Below, one piece after another: positions 1-11,001 of a stretch of 64,000 nucleotides of DNA (position 1 is its first letter; each line of letters begins with the position of its first letter). The notes below the pieces were generated by a model. It did not search any database. It saw nothing but the letters and a program-made list of their open reading frames with translations, and had not been told where the DNA came from. Origin of the DNA: Bradyrhizobium roseum (GTDB taxonomy: Bacteria; Pseudomonadota; Alphaproteobacteria; Rhizobiales; Xanthobacteraceae); assembly GCF_030413175.1 (NCBI RefSeq), contig NZ_CP129212.1, forward strand, positions 3,534,001-3,598,000. Direction: 5' to 3'. The translations under genes were made by a program, and so were the position numbers.

Positions 1-2
1 TG

Positions 3-71
3 ATCACGCTCGGGATCGTCTGCGCCAGGATACTGCGACAGACGCGGCCGGCGGACCAGGCGGCGAGCTAG
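3..71 (+). CDS. C-terminal end of an upstream gene (partial)
   Basis: An open frame enters from the left edge and stops with TAG at 69-71. The visible tail of 22 residues starts hydrophobic (ITLGIVCARIL) and ends charged (RQTRPADQAAS). That would suit the last transmembrane segment and cytoplasmic tail of a membrane protein, but the piece is too short to name. It converges on the next gene, which is on the minus strand. Confidence 0.35.
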   Translation: MTLGIVCARILRQTRPADQAAS

Positions 72-92
72 GGGCGCCGCTGTGCGTTGCAT

Positions 93-1067
93 TCAACGCG
101 TATCGAGCGCCGCTGACAATAACTTCTCGGCCTGCCGGGTCGCCTCGGCGAAGAATGGCCGGTTGGGCGCATTCTGGGTGAAGCAACGCTTGTAGGCGTC
201 CTCGCCCTTTTGTCTGAGGTCGCCGAGCTTGTTGTAGGCCTTGCGGGCAATTTTTCCGGTCCGGAGATCGTCGTCAGCCTGGTCGGCCTTCCCGAGATAG
301 TCGCGCCGGATCGCGAGGCAGTCCGGCGCCTGCACCGGCGGGTCGATCAATCCGTAGGCGATGTAGACCTTGCCGTTGGCGATCGCTGCGACGAACACAT
401 GGTCGGCGGCCTCGGGAAGTTCGGATTGGGTTCGCCCTGCCAGCATGGCGTGGGCAAAACTTGCGGTGGGCGGCTTCTCGATCGGCAGCGAATTGAAGTT
501 AACCACCGCGGCGCCGCTCGATATCGCCTGGGTGTAAAAGCTCTCGTGCTTCAGCGCCGCGGCGATCTGCTGCGGCACGTTCTTGCTGTTCTTGCCCCAC
601 CAATCCTTGTGGGCGCGCAACCAGCGTTCGAACAGCGCCTGCGTCGTCACGATGATGTGCGACTTCGGCTCGACATATTGGCCGTCGGCGCCGTTCTGGC
701 CGGCCATCTCGCCGTTCATGCCGAGTTTGGCGTCGAATCGCAACCCGTCGAGCGTGCCGAAACCTTCGTCGCCCTTGGAGAAGGTGTCGATGTTCAGCTT
801 CGCCGGACCGAAACCATCGCGGTCGGGCTCAGCGAGAATGACGCGCATCTGCCCCAGGAGATCGGCGCTCGCCGCCTCTTCGGCCTTGCGCGCGGCATCG
901 GCCCGGTCGCCGGCGTCGTAGATCGCAGAGATATTCGCAATCGCGGCGTCGCGCGCGGCAATGTAGCGGTCTTCGGCGATCCTGGTCGGTGGTGCGGCGG
1001 ATGCGATGGTGGCGGCGAGGACAAACGGGAGCGTCAGCCCGAGCACGTAGGAATGGGTATTCTGCAT
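93..1067 (-). CDS. exported protein of unknown family
   Basis: I do not recognise this 324-residue protein. The N-terminus looks like a Sec signal peptide: a short polar start, then a hydrophobic run (LGLTLPFVLAATIASA), with likely cleavage after Ala near residue 25. It should therefore be periplasmic or secreted. The mature part is soluble-looking and charged, with two cysteines near residues 250 and 295 that could form a disulfide in the periplasm. The middle holds an aromatic, basic stretch (ERWLRAHKDWWGKN). The ATG at 1065-1067 gives the full signal peptide, so I keep it. No operon partner is visible: the gene is convergent with the partial frame on its left and divergent from the HAD gene on its right. 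Confidence 0.7.
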   Translation of the reverse strand: MQNTHSYVLGLTLPFVLAATIASAAPPTRIAEDRYIAARDAAIANISAIYDAGDRADAARKAEEAASADLLGQMRVILAEPDRDGFGPAKLNIDTFSKGDEGFGTLDGLRFDAKLGMNGEMAGQNGADGQYVEPKSHIIVTTQALFERWLRAHKDWWGKNSKNVPQQIAAALKHESFYTQAISSGAAVVNFNSLPIEKPPTASFAHAMLAGRTQSELPEAADHVFVAAIANGKVYIAYGLIDPPVQAPDCLAIRRDYLGKADQADDDLRTGKIARKAYNKLGDLRQKGEDAYKRCFTQNAPNRPFFAEATRQAEKLLSAALDTR

Positions 1068-1434
1068 ATGGGGTGGTCTGCCCTAAGGGTCGTCTGGTTC
1101 AACGCAAGGGATTCCGATCGGTTCACTCTCGCGTTGCAGTAAACGCGCTCAGCCCTTCAGGCCCCGAAGATCAGGCGCTGCTGTCGGTCAAGACGCTGTT
1201 GCCGGGCGGGCATCGAGAGATCCGGGACGCGCCATCGCCAAGCCTGTGAACGCTCGCGCGTCACGGCATCGGGCTGGATGATCGATGCGGGCCCCGCGGC
1301 GGGCTGATTGCAGCGAGTATAAGCAGAAATTTTGCTGCCCATCAGAATTTCAAAGTCGCTATTTCGGGGTGCGTCAGTCAATTTGCGCGTCGATCCATCG
1401 AACGCTGACAATTGCTGCATGGAGCGAGGCCAGC
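1068..1434. other. intergenic region between divergent genes
   Basis: A 367-base gap between the minus-strand exported protein and the plus-strand HAD gene. It should hold both promoters. I see no convincing RNA gene, repeat or conserved reading frame. Open frames across it are short and lack protein-like composition. Confidence 0.5.
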
Positions 1435-2133
1435 TTGAACCGGTTCAAGGCGATCATGTTCGACGTCGACGGAACCATGGCCGAGACGGAGGAATTTCAT
1501 CGACGTGCATTCAACGAGGCCTTCAGCCATTTCGACCTGCCGTGGCATTGGGACGTCACAACGTATGGCCGGCTGCTGCGGGTCGCAGGTGGACGCGAGC
1601 GCATTCGCCATTTTGTCAAGTCGCTGCCCGATGATCGCTTGAACCTGTCAGACGGCCGCATCAACGATCTGCACCGCTTCAAGACGCGACGATACGGGGA
1701 GCTTGTCCAAGGCGGTGCCTGCGGACTCCGACCGGGTGTCACCGACCTGATCCATCGAGCCCGCGACGGACGATTACGGCTGGCGATTGTCACGACCACT
1801 TCGCGCGATAACATCCACGCACTGTTGAGCCGACATCTCGGGCCGGATTGGACGCGGAGGTTCGAAGTGATCGTTTCCGGAGACGACGTGCCCAACAAGA
1901 AGCCGGAACCGGACGCCTATCACGCGGCGATCCATGCGCTCGGGCTGCCCGCCGCGGGGTGCCTGGCAATCGAGGATTCCCGCAACGGTCTGTTGGCCGC
2001 GGCCTCCGCCGGCGCGCCGGTGCTGATTACCCGCAGCTTGTACTTTCGCGACGAGGATTTCACCGGCGCACTTGAAGTCACGGACGATCTGACCGACTTG
2101 TCCGACGACTTCTGGTGTGATCCCGACCTCTGA
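1435..2133 (+). CDS. HAD-superfamily hydrolase, CbbY/beta-phosphoglucomutase-like
   Basis: A haloacid dehalogenase-type phosphatase, probably acting on a small phosphorylated metabolite. Visible motifs are motif I FDVDGT (nucleophile Asp about residue 10 and Asp12), motif II VTTTSRDN, the motif III lysine in NKKPEPDAY, and motif IV AIEDSRNGLLAA. The helical cap lies between motifs I and II, as in the CbbY group. The chosen start is TTG at 1435, behind GGAGCGAGG at 1421-1429. It gives 232 residues, the usual family size. The frame stays open upstream to 1285, but that extra stretch has no family match. An ATG at 1456 would cut into motif I. CbbY proteins in autotrophs dephosphorylate xylulose-1,5-bisphosphate, but no Calvin-cycle gene is nearby, so the substrate stays open. 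Confidence 0.85.
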   Translation: MNRFKAIMFDVDGTMAETEEFHRRAFNEAFSHFDLPWHWDVTTYGRLLRVAGGRERIRHFVKSLPDDRLNLSDGRINDLHRFKTRRYGELVQGGACGLRPGVTDLIHRARDGRLRLAIVTTTSRDNIHALLSRHLGPDWTRRFEVIVSGDDVPNKKPEPDAYHAAIHALGLPAAGCLAIEDSRNGLLAAASAGAPVLITRSLYFRDEDFTGALEVTDDLTDLSDDFWCDPDL

Positions 2134-2193
2134 TCCCGTGACGGCGCCCTGGCGAAGCCGACCGGACATGAGGGCAGGACCATCTCGGCTGTT

Positions 2194-2658
2194 CTACCCC
2201 CTCCCGCGATAGGGCGCGACGCCCTGGTCGGGCACCCACATTCCCTTGGGCAGCTTGCCGGTCTGCCAGAATACGTCGATCGGGATGCCGCCGCGCGGAT
2301 ACCAGTAGCCGCCGATGCGCAGCCATTTCGGCTTGATCTCGTTCGCGATCCGCTTGCCGATCATGACCGTGCAGTCCTCGTGAAAGGCGCCGTGGTTGCG
2401 GAAGCTCGCGACATAGAGTTTTAGCGATTTGGATTCGAGCAGCCACGGGCCCGGCGCGTAGTCGATCACCAGATGCGCAAAATCAGGCTGGCCGGTGACC
2501 GGGCAGATCGAGGTGAATTCCGGCGCGGTGAATCGCACCAGGTAATTGGTGTCGGCCTGCGGGTTGGGCACCCGGTCAAGCTGCGCCTTTTCCGGGCTGT
2601 CGGGCCATTCCACGGCGCGGCCGAGCTGCAATGATTTTGGCGATGATTTCTTGGCCAT
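2194..2658 (-). CDS. queF: NADPH-dependent 7-cyano-7-deazaguanine (preQ0) reductase
   Basis: Reduces the nitrile of preQ0 to the amine of preQ1, a step of queuosine tRNA modification in the cytoplasm. This is the short, unimodular QueF type of 154 residues in the tunnelling (T-fold) family. The family-defining motifs are present: the catalytic Cys about residue 52 in [12 protein letters not shown] with the proton-donor Asp at 59, and the substrate-binding ESKSLKLY segment from residue 75, followed by [11 protein letters not shown] use the ATG at 2656-2658 (MAKKSS). The adjacent ATG at 2659-2661 is equally served by the AAAGGA ribosome site and adds one residue. No other queuosine gene is in the window. 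Confidence 0.95.
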   Translation of the reverse strand: MAKKSSPKSLQLGRAVEWPDSPEKAQLDRVPNPQADTNYLVRFTAPEFTSICPVTGQPDFAHLVIDYAPGPWLLESKSLKLYVASFRNHGAFHEDCTVMIGKRIANEIKPKWLRIGGYWYPRGGIPIDVFWQTGKLPKGMWVPDQGVAPYRGRG

Positions 2659-2663
2659 CATGA

Positions 2664-4187
<1,524 letters not shown>

Positions 4188-4237
4188 CGCTTCGGCGTAT
4201 CCAGATACTACCAACACAAAATCGGGGGAGACGTGCG

Positions 4238-5374
4238 ATGAGCGACGGCAAGAGCGGGTTTCAATTGCGTTCGCTGCTCAAGAAGAGCGGTGAACTCGAA
4301 CTGTCGCTGGTAAATATCCCGACGCCGGAGCCGGCCGACGACGAAGTCGTGGTCCGGGTCGAGGCGACGCCGATCAACCCGTCCGATCTGGGTCTTCTGA
4401 TCGGTCCGGCCGACATGTCGACGGCCAAGGTTTCCGGCAGCAAGGACGCGCCGGTGGTGACCGCCAAGATGCCGGAAGCGGCGATGCGGATGATGGCAGG
4501 ACGGCTCGACCAGTCGCTGCCGGTCGGCAACGAGGGCGCCGGCGTCGTGATCCGGACCGGGGCCTCGGATGCCGCCAAGGCGCTGATGGGCAAGAACGTC
4601 TCGATGATCGGCGGCGCGATGTACTCGCAGTACCGCACCGTGAAGGTGCGGGATGCCATGGAGCTTCCCGCCGGCTGCACGCCGGCCGACGGTGCGTCAT
4701 GGTTCGTCAATCCGCTGACCGCGCTCGGCATGACCGAGACGATGCGGCGCGAAAACCACAAGGCGCTGGTGCATACCGCCGCTGCCTCCAACCTCGGGCA
4801 GATGCTCAACAAGATCTGCATCAAGGACGGCATCGGCCTCGTCAACATCGTGCGCAGCAAGGAGCAGGCGGATATCCTGCACAAGATCGGCGCCAAATAT
4901 GTCGTCGATTCCACTGCTGAAACCTTCATGGACGACCTGACCGCCGCGCTCGTGGAGACCGGCGCCACGATTGCGTTCGACGCCATCGGCGGCGGCAAGC
5001 TGGCGGGGCAAATCCTCACCTGTATGGAGGTCGCGGCCAACAAGACTGCCAAGGAATACAGCCGCTACGGTTCCAACGTGTACAAGCAGGTCTACATCTA
5101 CGGCGGCCTCGACACCCGTCCGACCGAGCTGAGCCGCGCGTTCGGACTGACCTGGGGCGTCGGCGGCTGGCTGCTGACACCGTTCCTGCAGAAGATCGGC
5201 CCCGCCGAAATCGGCCGCTTGCGCCAGCGGGTGGCAAGCGAGCTCAAGACCACCTTCGCCAGCCACTACACTCAGGTGGTGTCGCTGCAGGAGGCGCTGC
5301 AGCTTTCCAATATCGCCGTCTACAACAAGCGCTCGACCGGCGAAAAATTCTTGATCAACCCGAGCAAGGGCTGA
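4238..5374 (+). CDS. MDR-family NAD(P)H quinone oxidoreductase-like protein
   Basis: A 378-residue member of the medium-chain dehydrogenase/reductase superfamily. The N-terminal GroES-like fold shows PEPADDEVVVRVEATPINP and a VGNEGAGVV segment. The C-terminal part looks like a Rossmann nucleotide-binding fold, with LVHTAAASNLGQML followed by IVRSKEQADILHKIGAKYVVD. The cysteine and histidine pattern for zinc is not evident, which suits the quinone reductase branch over zinc alcohol dehydrogenases. The substrate cannot be told. The start ATG at 4238 follows a strong GGGGGAG site. It lies 50 bases after eno, so co-transcription is possible. Confidence 0.82.
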   Translation: MSDGKSGFQLRSLLKKSGELELSLVNIPTPEPADDEVVVRVEATPINPSDLGLLIGPADMSTAKVSGSKDAPVVTAKMPEAAMRMMAGRLDQSLPVGNEGAGVVIRTGASDAAKALMGKNVSMIGGAMYSQYRTVKVRDAMELPAGCTPADGASWFVNPLTALGMTETMRRENHKALVHTAAASNLGQMLNKICIKDGIGLVNIVRSKEQADILHKIGAKYVVDSTAETFMDDLTAALVETGATIAFDAIGGGKLAGQILTCMEVAANKTAKEYSRYGSNVYKQVYIYGGLDTRPTELSRAFGLTWGVGGWLLTPFLQKIGPAEIGRLRQRVASELKTTFASHYTQVVSLQEALQLSNIAVYNKRSTGEKFLINPSKG

Positions 5375-5545
5375 CGATTGACGGCATGCGATGGGGCAGG
5401 CGGTCCGCGCGGGCGGCTTGCTTCGTCGGCATGATATCCCGAAGCAAACGCAGCGTTTCCGGAACTGCGCTGTTCATGCACTTGCATCTTTTAGCCGATC
5501 CGGCTTAAGAGAGTGCAGGCGCTTTTGCTTCACAGGGGATATCCC

Positions 5546-6100
5546 ATGGCCACCCACACCATCGTCACGATCGTCGGTTCGCTTCGCAAGGAGAGCTTTT
5601 CGCTCAAGGTCGCCAATGCGCTGGCCAAGCTGGCGCCGGCCTCGCTGAAGCTCGAGGTGACGACGCTGGAGGGCATTTCCTTCTTCAACCAGGATCTGGA
5701 AGCCAATCCCCCGGCCGACTGGCTGGCGTTCCGCGAAAAACTGCAGAAGTCGAACGGCGTGCTGTTCGTGACGCCGGAATACAACCGCTCGATCCCCGGC
5801 GTGTTGAAGAACGCCATCGACGTCGCCTCGCGTCCCTATGGGAAGAGCTCGTTCCTCGGCAAGCCGATCGGCATCGTGGGCAACGCGCCCGGCGCGCTCG
5901 GCGGCGTCAGCGCCGTGAAACATCTGCAGAACATCCTGCCGGGTATTGCCGGCCCGATCCTCGGCCAGCCCGAAGTCTACCTGAACGGCATCGGCGACGC
6001 CTTTGACGACAAGGGCCAGCTCACCAAGGAAGCGGTGCAGAAGCTGCTGCAGCAGTACATCGATGCGTTCGCGGCCTTCGTCGAGAAGCAGAACGGGTAA
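5546..6100 (+). CDS. NADPH-dependent FMN reductase (flavodoxin-like)
   Basis: A 184-residue flavoprotein reductase of the NADPH-dependent FMN reductase family, which includes the ChrR and YieF quinone/chromate reductases. The phosphate-binding loop is VGSLRKESFSLKVANAL near the N-terminus. The flavin and dimer motif is FVTPEYNRSIPGVLKNAIDV around residues 73-92. Such enzymes usually reduce quinones by two electrons and lower oxidative stress. The ATG at 5546 (MATHTIV) gives the normal N-terminus. It stands alone, 171 bases after the preceding gene. The annotated substrate should remain generic. Confidence 0.88.
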   Translation: MATHTIVTIVGSLRKESFSLKVANALAKLAPASLKLEVTTLEGISFFNQDLEANPPADWLAFREKLQKSNGVLFVTPEYNRSIPGVLKNAIDVASRPYGKSSFLGKPIGIVGNAPGALGGVSAVKHLQNILPGIAGPILGQPEVYLNGIGDAFDDKGQLTKEAVQKLLQQYIDAFAAFVEKQNG

Positions 6101-6196
6101 GCGGACTTTCGGCTGCCCCGGCAATAACGGTGGGGGACCGGTGCCCCCTCCGGCCATTTTAGGATTCCATTAACCCGGCCGTCGCATCTTGGGCCC

Positions 6197-6514
6197 ATGG
6201 TCTCCCGTACGCGTCTAAAGTCTATCCTCACCGGCCTCGCCCTCTACACGATGGCGGCGCTGATGGTCGGCTATTTCGGCATCAACGCCTATACCGGCAA
6301 ATACGGGCTGAATGCGCGCCAGGAGCTCGATCAGGAGATCATCGCGCTGACCTCGGAACTGGCCCGGCTTAAGCGGGAGCGGGCGGAGGGCGAGCAGCGG
6401 GTTTCACTGTTGCGGTCCAACCGGGTCGACCCCGACATGCTGGACGAGCGGGCGCGCTACCAGCTCGACTACGCCAATCCGCGCGACCTGATCCGGCCCC
6501 TGAAGCCGAACTGA
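6197..6514 (+). CDS. ftsB: septum formation initiator FtsB/DivIC family
   Basis: A 105-residue bitopic membrane protein of the divisome. One transmembrane helix lies near residues 10-30 (LALYTMAALMVGYFGINAY). A coiled coil follows (ELDQEIIALTSELARLKRE), then the family's C-terminal pattern VDPDMLDERARYQLDYA and a short LIRPLKPN tail. FtsB pairs with FtsL and FtsQ at the septum. The position between the eno region and pdhA is a common alphaproteobacterial arrangement. The 206-base gap to pdhA suggests a separate pdh promoter. Confidence 0.9.
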   Translation: MVSRTRLKSILTGLALYTMAALMVGYFGINAYTGKYGLNARQELDQEIIALTSELARLKRERAEGEQRVSLLRSNRVDPDMLDERARYQLDYANPRDLIRPLKPN

Positions 6515-6720
6515 TTTCTCGTCCGCTGTCACGCGGTTTTGCTTGGGCTGAAGCCAGGCTCGCCGGTCCGCAAATTTCAAAAAACCGCAAAATCAGTTTC
6601 GAAAATGTCGCACCACGCTGCACTGCGGCATAGCATTATTTTCCTGAGCGCAGGCAATCCTTTCGCAGGGGTTTGAGTTGGGATAGAGAGGGCTGACCGT
6701 CTCACTTATCCGGATTTGCC

Positions 6721-7740
6721 ATGGCCGCACCCAAGAAGAGCGTCGACAAGGAATCAGGGCAGAAGGCAAGCGGATCCCCACCGGAATTCACCAAGGCGCA
6801 GGAACTGGCCGCGCTGCGGGACATGCTGTTGATCCGCCGCTTCGAGGAAAAGGCCGGCCAGCTCTACGGCATGGGGGCGATCGGCGGCTTCTGCCATCTC
6901 TATATCGGCCAGGAAGCCGTCGTGGTCGGCATGCAGATGGCGCTCAAGCAGGGCGACCAGGTCATCACTGGCTACCGCGACCACGGCCACATGCTGGCCT
7001 GCGGGATGGACGCCAACGGCGTGATGGCCGAACTGACCGGGCGGCGCGGCGGCTATTCCAAGGGCAAGGGCGGCTCCATGCACATGTTCAGCCTGGAGAA
7101 GAATTTCTTCGGTGGACATGGCATCGTCGGTGCCCAGGTCTCGCTCGGGACCGGGCTGGCGTTTGCCAACCGCTACCGCGGCAATGACTTCGTCAGCGTC
7201 GCCTATTTCGGCGATGGCGCCTCCAACCAGGGCCAGGTCTATGAGAGCTTCAACATGGCGGAGCTGTGGAAGCTCCCGGTGATCTATGTGATCGAGAACA
7301 ACCGCTATGCCATGGGTACGTCGGTGACGCGCTCCTCGGCGCAGACCGACTTCTCCAAGCGCGGCATCTCCTTCAACATTCCGGGCCAGCAGATCGACGG
7401 CATGGACGTCCGCGCCGTCAAGGCCGCGGGCGACGAGGCGGTCGCCTGGTGCCGTGCCGGCAAGGGCCCGTTCATCCTGGAAATGCAGACCTATCGCTAC
7501 CGCGGCCACTCGATGTCCGATCCCGCCAAATACCGGACCCGCGAAGAGGTCGAAAAGATCCGCCACGACCAGGACCCGATTGAACAGGTTCGCAACCGCC
7601 TGCTGGCCGCAAAAGTCAGCGAGCAGGAATTGAAGGCCATCGACGCCGAGGTACGCGAGATCGTCAATGCCTCGGCGGATTTCGCCCAACGCGATCCCGA
7701 GCCCGATGCTTCCGAACTCTGGACCGACGTCTATCGCTGA
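6721..7740 (+). CDS. pdhA: pyruvate dehydrogenase E1 component, alpha subunit
   Basis: Alpha subunit of the heterotetrameric E1, which decarboxylates pyruvate using thiamine diphosphate. The 339-residue protein shows the ThDP and magnesium motif GDGASNQGQVYES followed by ENNRYAMGTS. It also has the GGHGIVGAQVSLGTGLAFA segment, and the conserved loop YRYRGHSMSDP with the serines that are phosphorylated in the mitochondrial enzyme. It opens the operon pdhA-pdhB-DUF5076-pdhC-lpdA. The start ATG at 6721 is preceded by 206 non-coding bases, where the promoter should be. Confidence 0.97.
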   Translation: MAAPKKSVDKESGQKASGSPPEFTKAQELAALRDMLLIRRFEEKAGQLYGMGAIGGFCHLYIGQEAVVVGMQMALKQGDQVITGYRDHGHMLACGMDANGVMAELTGRRGGYSKGKGGSMHMFSLEKNFFGGHGIVGAQVSLGTGLAFANRYRGNDFVSVAYFGDGASNQGQVYESFNMAELWKLPVIYVIENNRYAMGTSVTRSSAQTDFSKRGISFNIPGQQIDGMDVRAVKAAGDEAVAWCRAGKGPFILEMQTYRYRGHSMSDPAKYRTREEVEKIRHDQDPIEQVRNRLLAAKVSEQELKAIDAEVREIVNASADFAQRDPEPDASELWTDVYR

Positions 7741-7788
7741 TTCAAGCCACGCGCAGATAAACTGAGAAGAGTGATTTCGGGAGCCGAT

Positions 7789-9198
<1,410 letters not shown>

Positions 9199-9202
9199 GG
9201 TC

Positions 9203-9508
9203 ATGGCCGGTCCCACCGAACAGCCGCTGCCGCCCGACGTCATCGGCCGCGAGGACGCCGTCGAAGTGCTGCGCGCCTTCGTGGTCGACGGCGGGCTCTC
9301 GATCGCGTTCCAGCGCGCCTTCGAGGAGCCGGACATGTGGGGCATGCTGCTGGTCGATATCGCGCGCCATGCGGCCCGGGCCTATTCACGCGAGAGCGGC
9401 TACACCGAGGACGAGGCGCTGACGCGGATCGTCGACATGTTTGAAGCCGAAATCAACCGGCCGACCGATATGGGCTCCACCATGCCGCGGTCGCAACAAG
9501 GTCACTGA
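9203..9508 (+). CDS. DUF5076 domain protein inside the pdh operon
   Basis: A 101-residue acidic soluble protein starting [13 protein letters not shown]. It has no signal peptide or membrane helix. It resembles the uncharacterised DUF5076 family, judged from memory of proteins found at this place in rhizobial pdh operons. It is embedded tightly: 4 bases after the pdhB stop and 2 bases before the pdhC start, so it is almost surely co-translated with both. That placement argues for a role tied to the complex, for example assembly or regulation, but nothing in the sequence shows a mechanism. The ATG at 9203 is chosen because the frame upstream of it overlaps pdhB in another frame. Confidence 0.85.
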   Translation: MAGPTEQPLPPDVIGREDAVEVLRAFVVDGGLSIAFQRAFEEPDMWGMLLVDIARHAARAYSRESGYTEDEALTRIVDMFEAEINRPTDMGSTMPRSQQGH

Positions 9509-9510
9509 CA

Positions 9511-10872
9511 ATGCCGATCAACATTTTGATGCCCGCGCTGTCGCCCACGATGGAAAAGGGCAACCTTGCCAAGTGGCTCAAGAAAGAGGGCGACAAGGTC
9601 AAGTCCGGCGACGTGATCGCGGAGATCGAGACCGACAAGGCGACGATGGAAGTCGAAGCCGTCGACGAGGGCACGATCGCGAAGATCCTGGTGCCCGAGG
9701 GCACGCAGGATGTTCCGGTGAACGACGTCATCGCGGTGCTGGCCAGCGACGGTGAGGACGTGAAGGCGGCCGGCAGCGGCGCGGCCGCGGCTCCCGCGTC
9801 CAAGCCTGCTGAAGCTCCGGCGGCAAAGCCTGCTGCTGCGCCGGCACCGGTCGCAGCCGCGCCCGCCCCGGCTCCTGCCGCCCCAGTGGCGGCTACGGCA
9901 CCGGCGCCCCAGGCTGCCGCAGCGTTTGCCAAGGCCAATGGCCACGCGCGCGTCTTCTCATCGCCGCTTGCCCGTCGCCTCGCCAAGGAAGCCGGCATCG
10001 ACATCGCGCGGATCGACGGCTCCGGCCCGCATGGCCGCATCGTCGCCCGCGACGTCGAAGGCGCCAAGTCGGGCAAGGGCCTGAAGGCGCCCGCCGCGGC
10101 CCCCAGCGCAGCGCCCGCCGTCGCGCCGGCGATGTCGGACAAGCAGATCCTTTCGCTGTTCGAGGAAGGCTCCTACGAGATCGTGCCGCACGACGGCATG
10201 CGCCGCACCATTGCGCAGCGTCTCACCGCGGCGACACAGATCGTTCCGACCTTCTACCTCACCATCGACTGCGATATCGGCCGGCTGCTCGACGCGCGCG
10301 AGCAGATCAATGCGGCCGCGCCGAAGGACAAGGAAAAGAAGCCGCTCTACAAACTGTCGGTCAACGACTTCGTCATCAAGGCGCTCGCGGTGGCGTTGCA
10401 GCAGGTGCCGGATTGCAATGTCAGCTGGACCGAAGCCGGCATGATCAAGCACAAGCATTCCGACATCGGCGTCGCCGTCGCCATGCCCGGCGGGCTGATC
10501 ACGCCGATCATCCGCAACGCCGAGAGCAAGTCGCTGTCGACCCTTTCCAACGAGATGAAGGACCTGGCGGCCCGCGCGCGCACGCGAAAACTCAAGCCGC
10601 AGGAATATCAGGGCGGCACGTCTTCGGTGTCCAACCTCGGCATGTTCGGCATCAGCCACTTCACCGCGGTCATCAACCCGCCGCAGTCGACCATCCTCGC
10701 GGTCGGCGCCAGCGAGGAGCGGGCGGTGGTGCGCAACGGCAAGATCGAGGCCGCCCACATCATGAGCGTGACGCTGTCCTGCGATCACCGCGCCATCGAC
10801 GGCGCGCTTGGGGCGGAGTTGATCGGCGCATTCAGGCGGCTGGTTGAAAACCCGGTCATGATGATGGTTTGA
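9511..10872 (+). CDS. pdhC: pyruvate dehydrogenase E2, dihydrolipoamide acetyltransferase
   Basis: Core enzyme of the complex, 453 residues, transferring the acetyl group from lipoamide to CoA. In order it has one lipoyl domain (residues 1-80, Lys43 in [13 protein letters not shown]), a Pro/Ala linker (about 87-140), and a peripheral subunit-binding domain ([17 protein letters not shown]). A second linker leads to the catalytic acetyltransferase domain, which ends in [16 protein letters not shown]. The catalytic His is near 426 and the Asp near 430. The start is 2 bases past the DUF5076 stop. A palindromic repeat separates the gene from lpdA. Confidence 0.97.
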   Translation: MPINILMPALSPTMEKGNLAKWLKKEGDKVKSGDVIAEIETDKATMEVEAVDEGTIAKILVPEGTQDVPVNDVIAVLASDGEDVKAAGSGAAAAPASKPAEAPAAKPAAAPAPVAAAPAPAPAAPVAATAPAPQAAAAFAKANGHARVFSSPLARRLAKEAGIDIARIDGSGPHGRIVARDVEGAKSGKGLKAPAAAPSAAPAVAPAMSDKQILSLFEEGSYEIVPHDGMRRTIAQRLTAATQIVPTFYLTIDCDIGRLLDAREQINAAAPKDKEKKPLYKLSVNDFVIKALAVALQQVPDCNVSWTEAGMIKHKHSDIGVAVAMPGGLITPIIRNAESKSLSTLSNEMKDLAARARTRKLKPQEYQGGTSSVSNLGMFGISHFTAVINPPQSTILAVGASEERAVVRNGKIEAAHIMSVTLSCDHRAIDGALGAELIGAFRRLVENPVMMMV

Positions 10873-10888
10873 GCCGCGGACGGTGAAT

Positions 10889-10978
10889 CGTAGGGTGGGC
10901 AAAGGCGCGAAGCGCCGTGCCCACCCTATTTCATAGCGTTGGAAGGCGGTGGGCACGCTTCGCTTTGCCCACCCTACG
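10889..10978. repeat. palindromic interspersed repeat (TAGGGTGGGC type)
   Basis: The outer arms CGTAGGGTGGGCAAAG and CTTTGCCCACCCTACG are exact inverted repeats. Inside are further complementary blocks (GGCGCGAAGCGCC, GTGCCCACC, GGTGGGCAC). The element can fold into nested hairpins between pdhC and lpdA. It resembles repeats scattered in Bradyrhizobium genomes. It could act as a transcript processing or attenuation signal. Confidence 0.85.
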
Positions 10979-11001
10979 AGGTAAGTTGAACGGGAGCCGC
11001 C

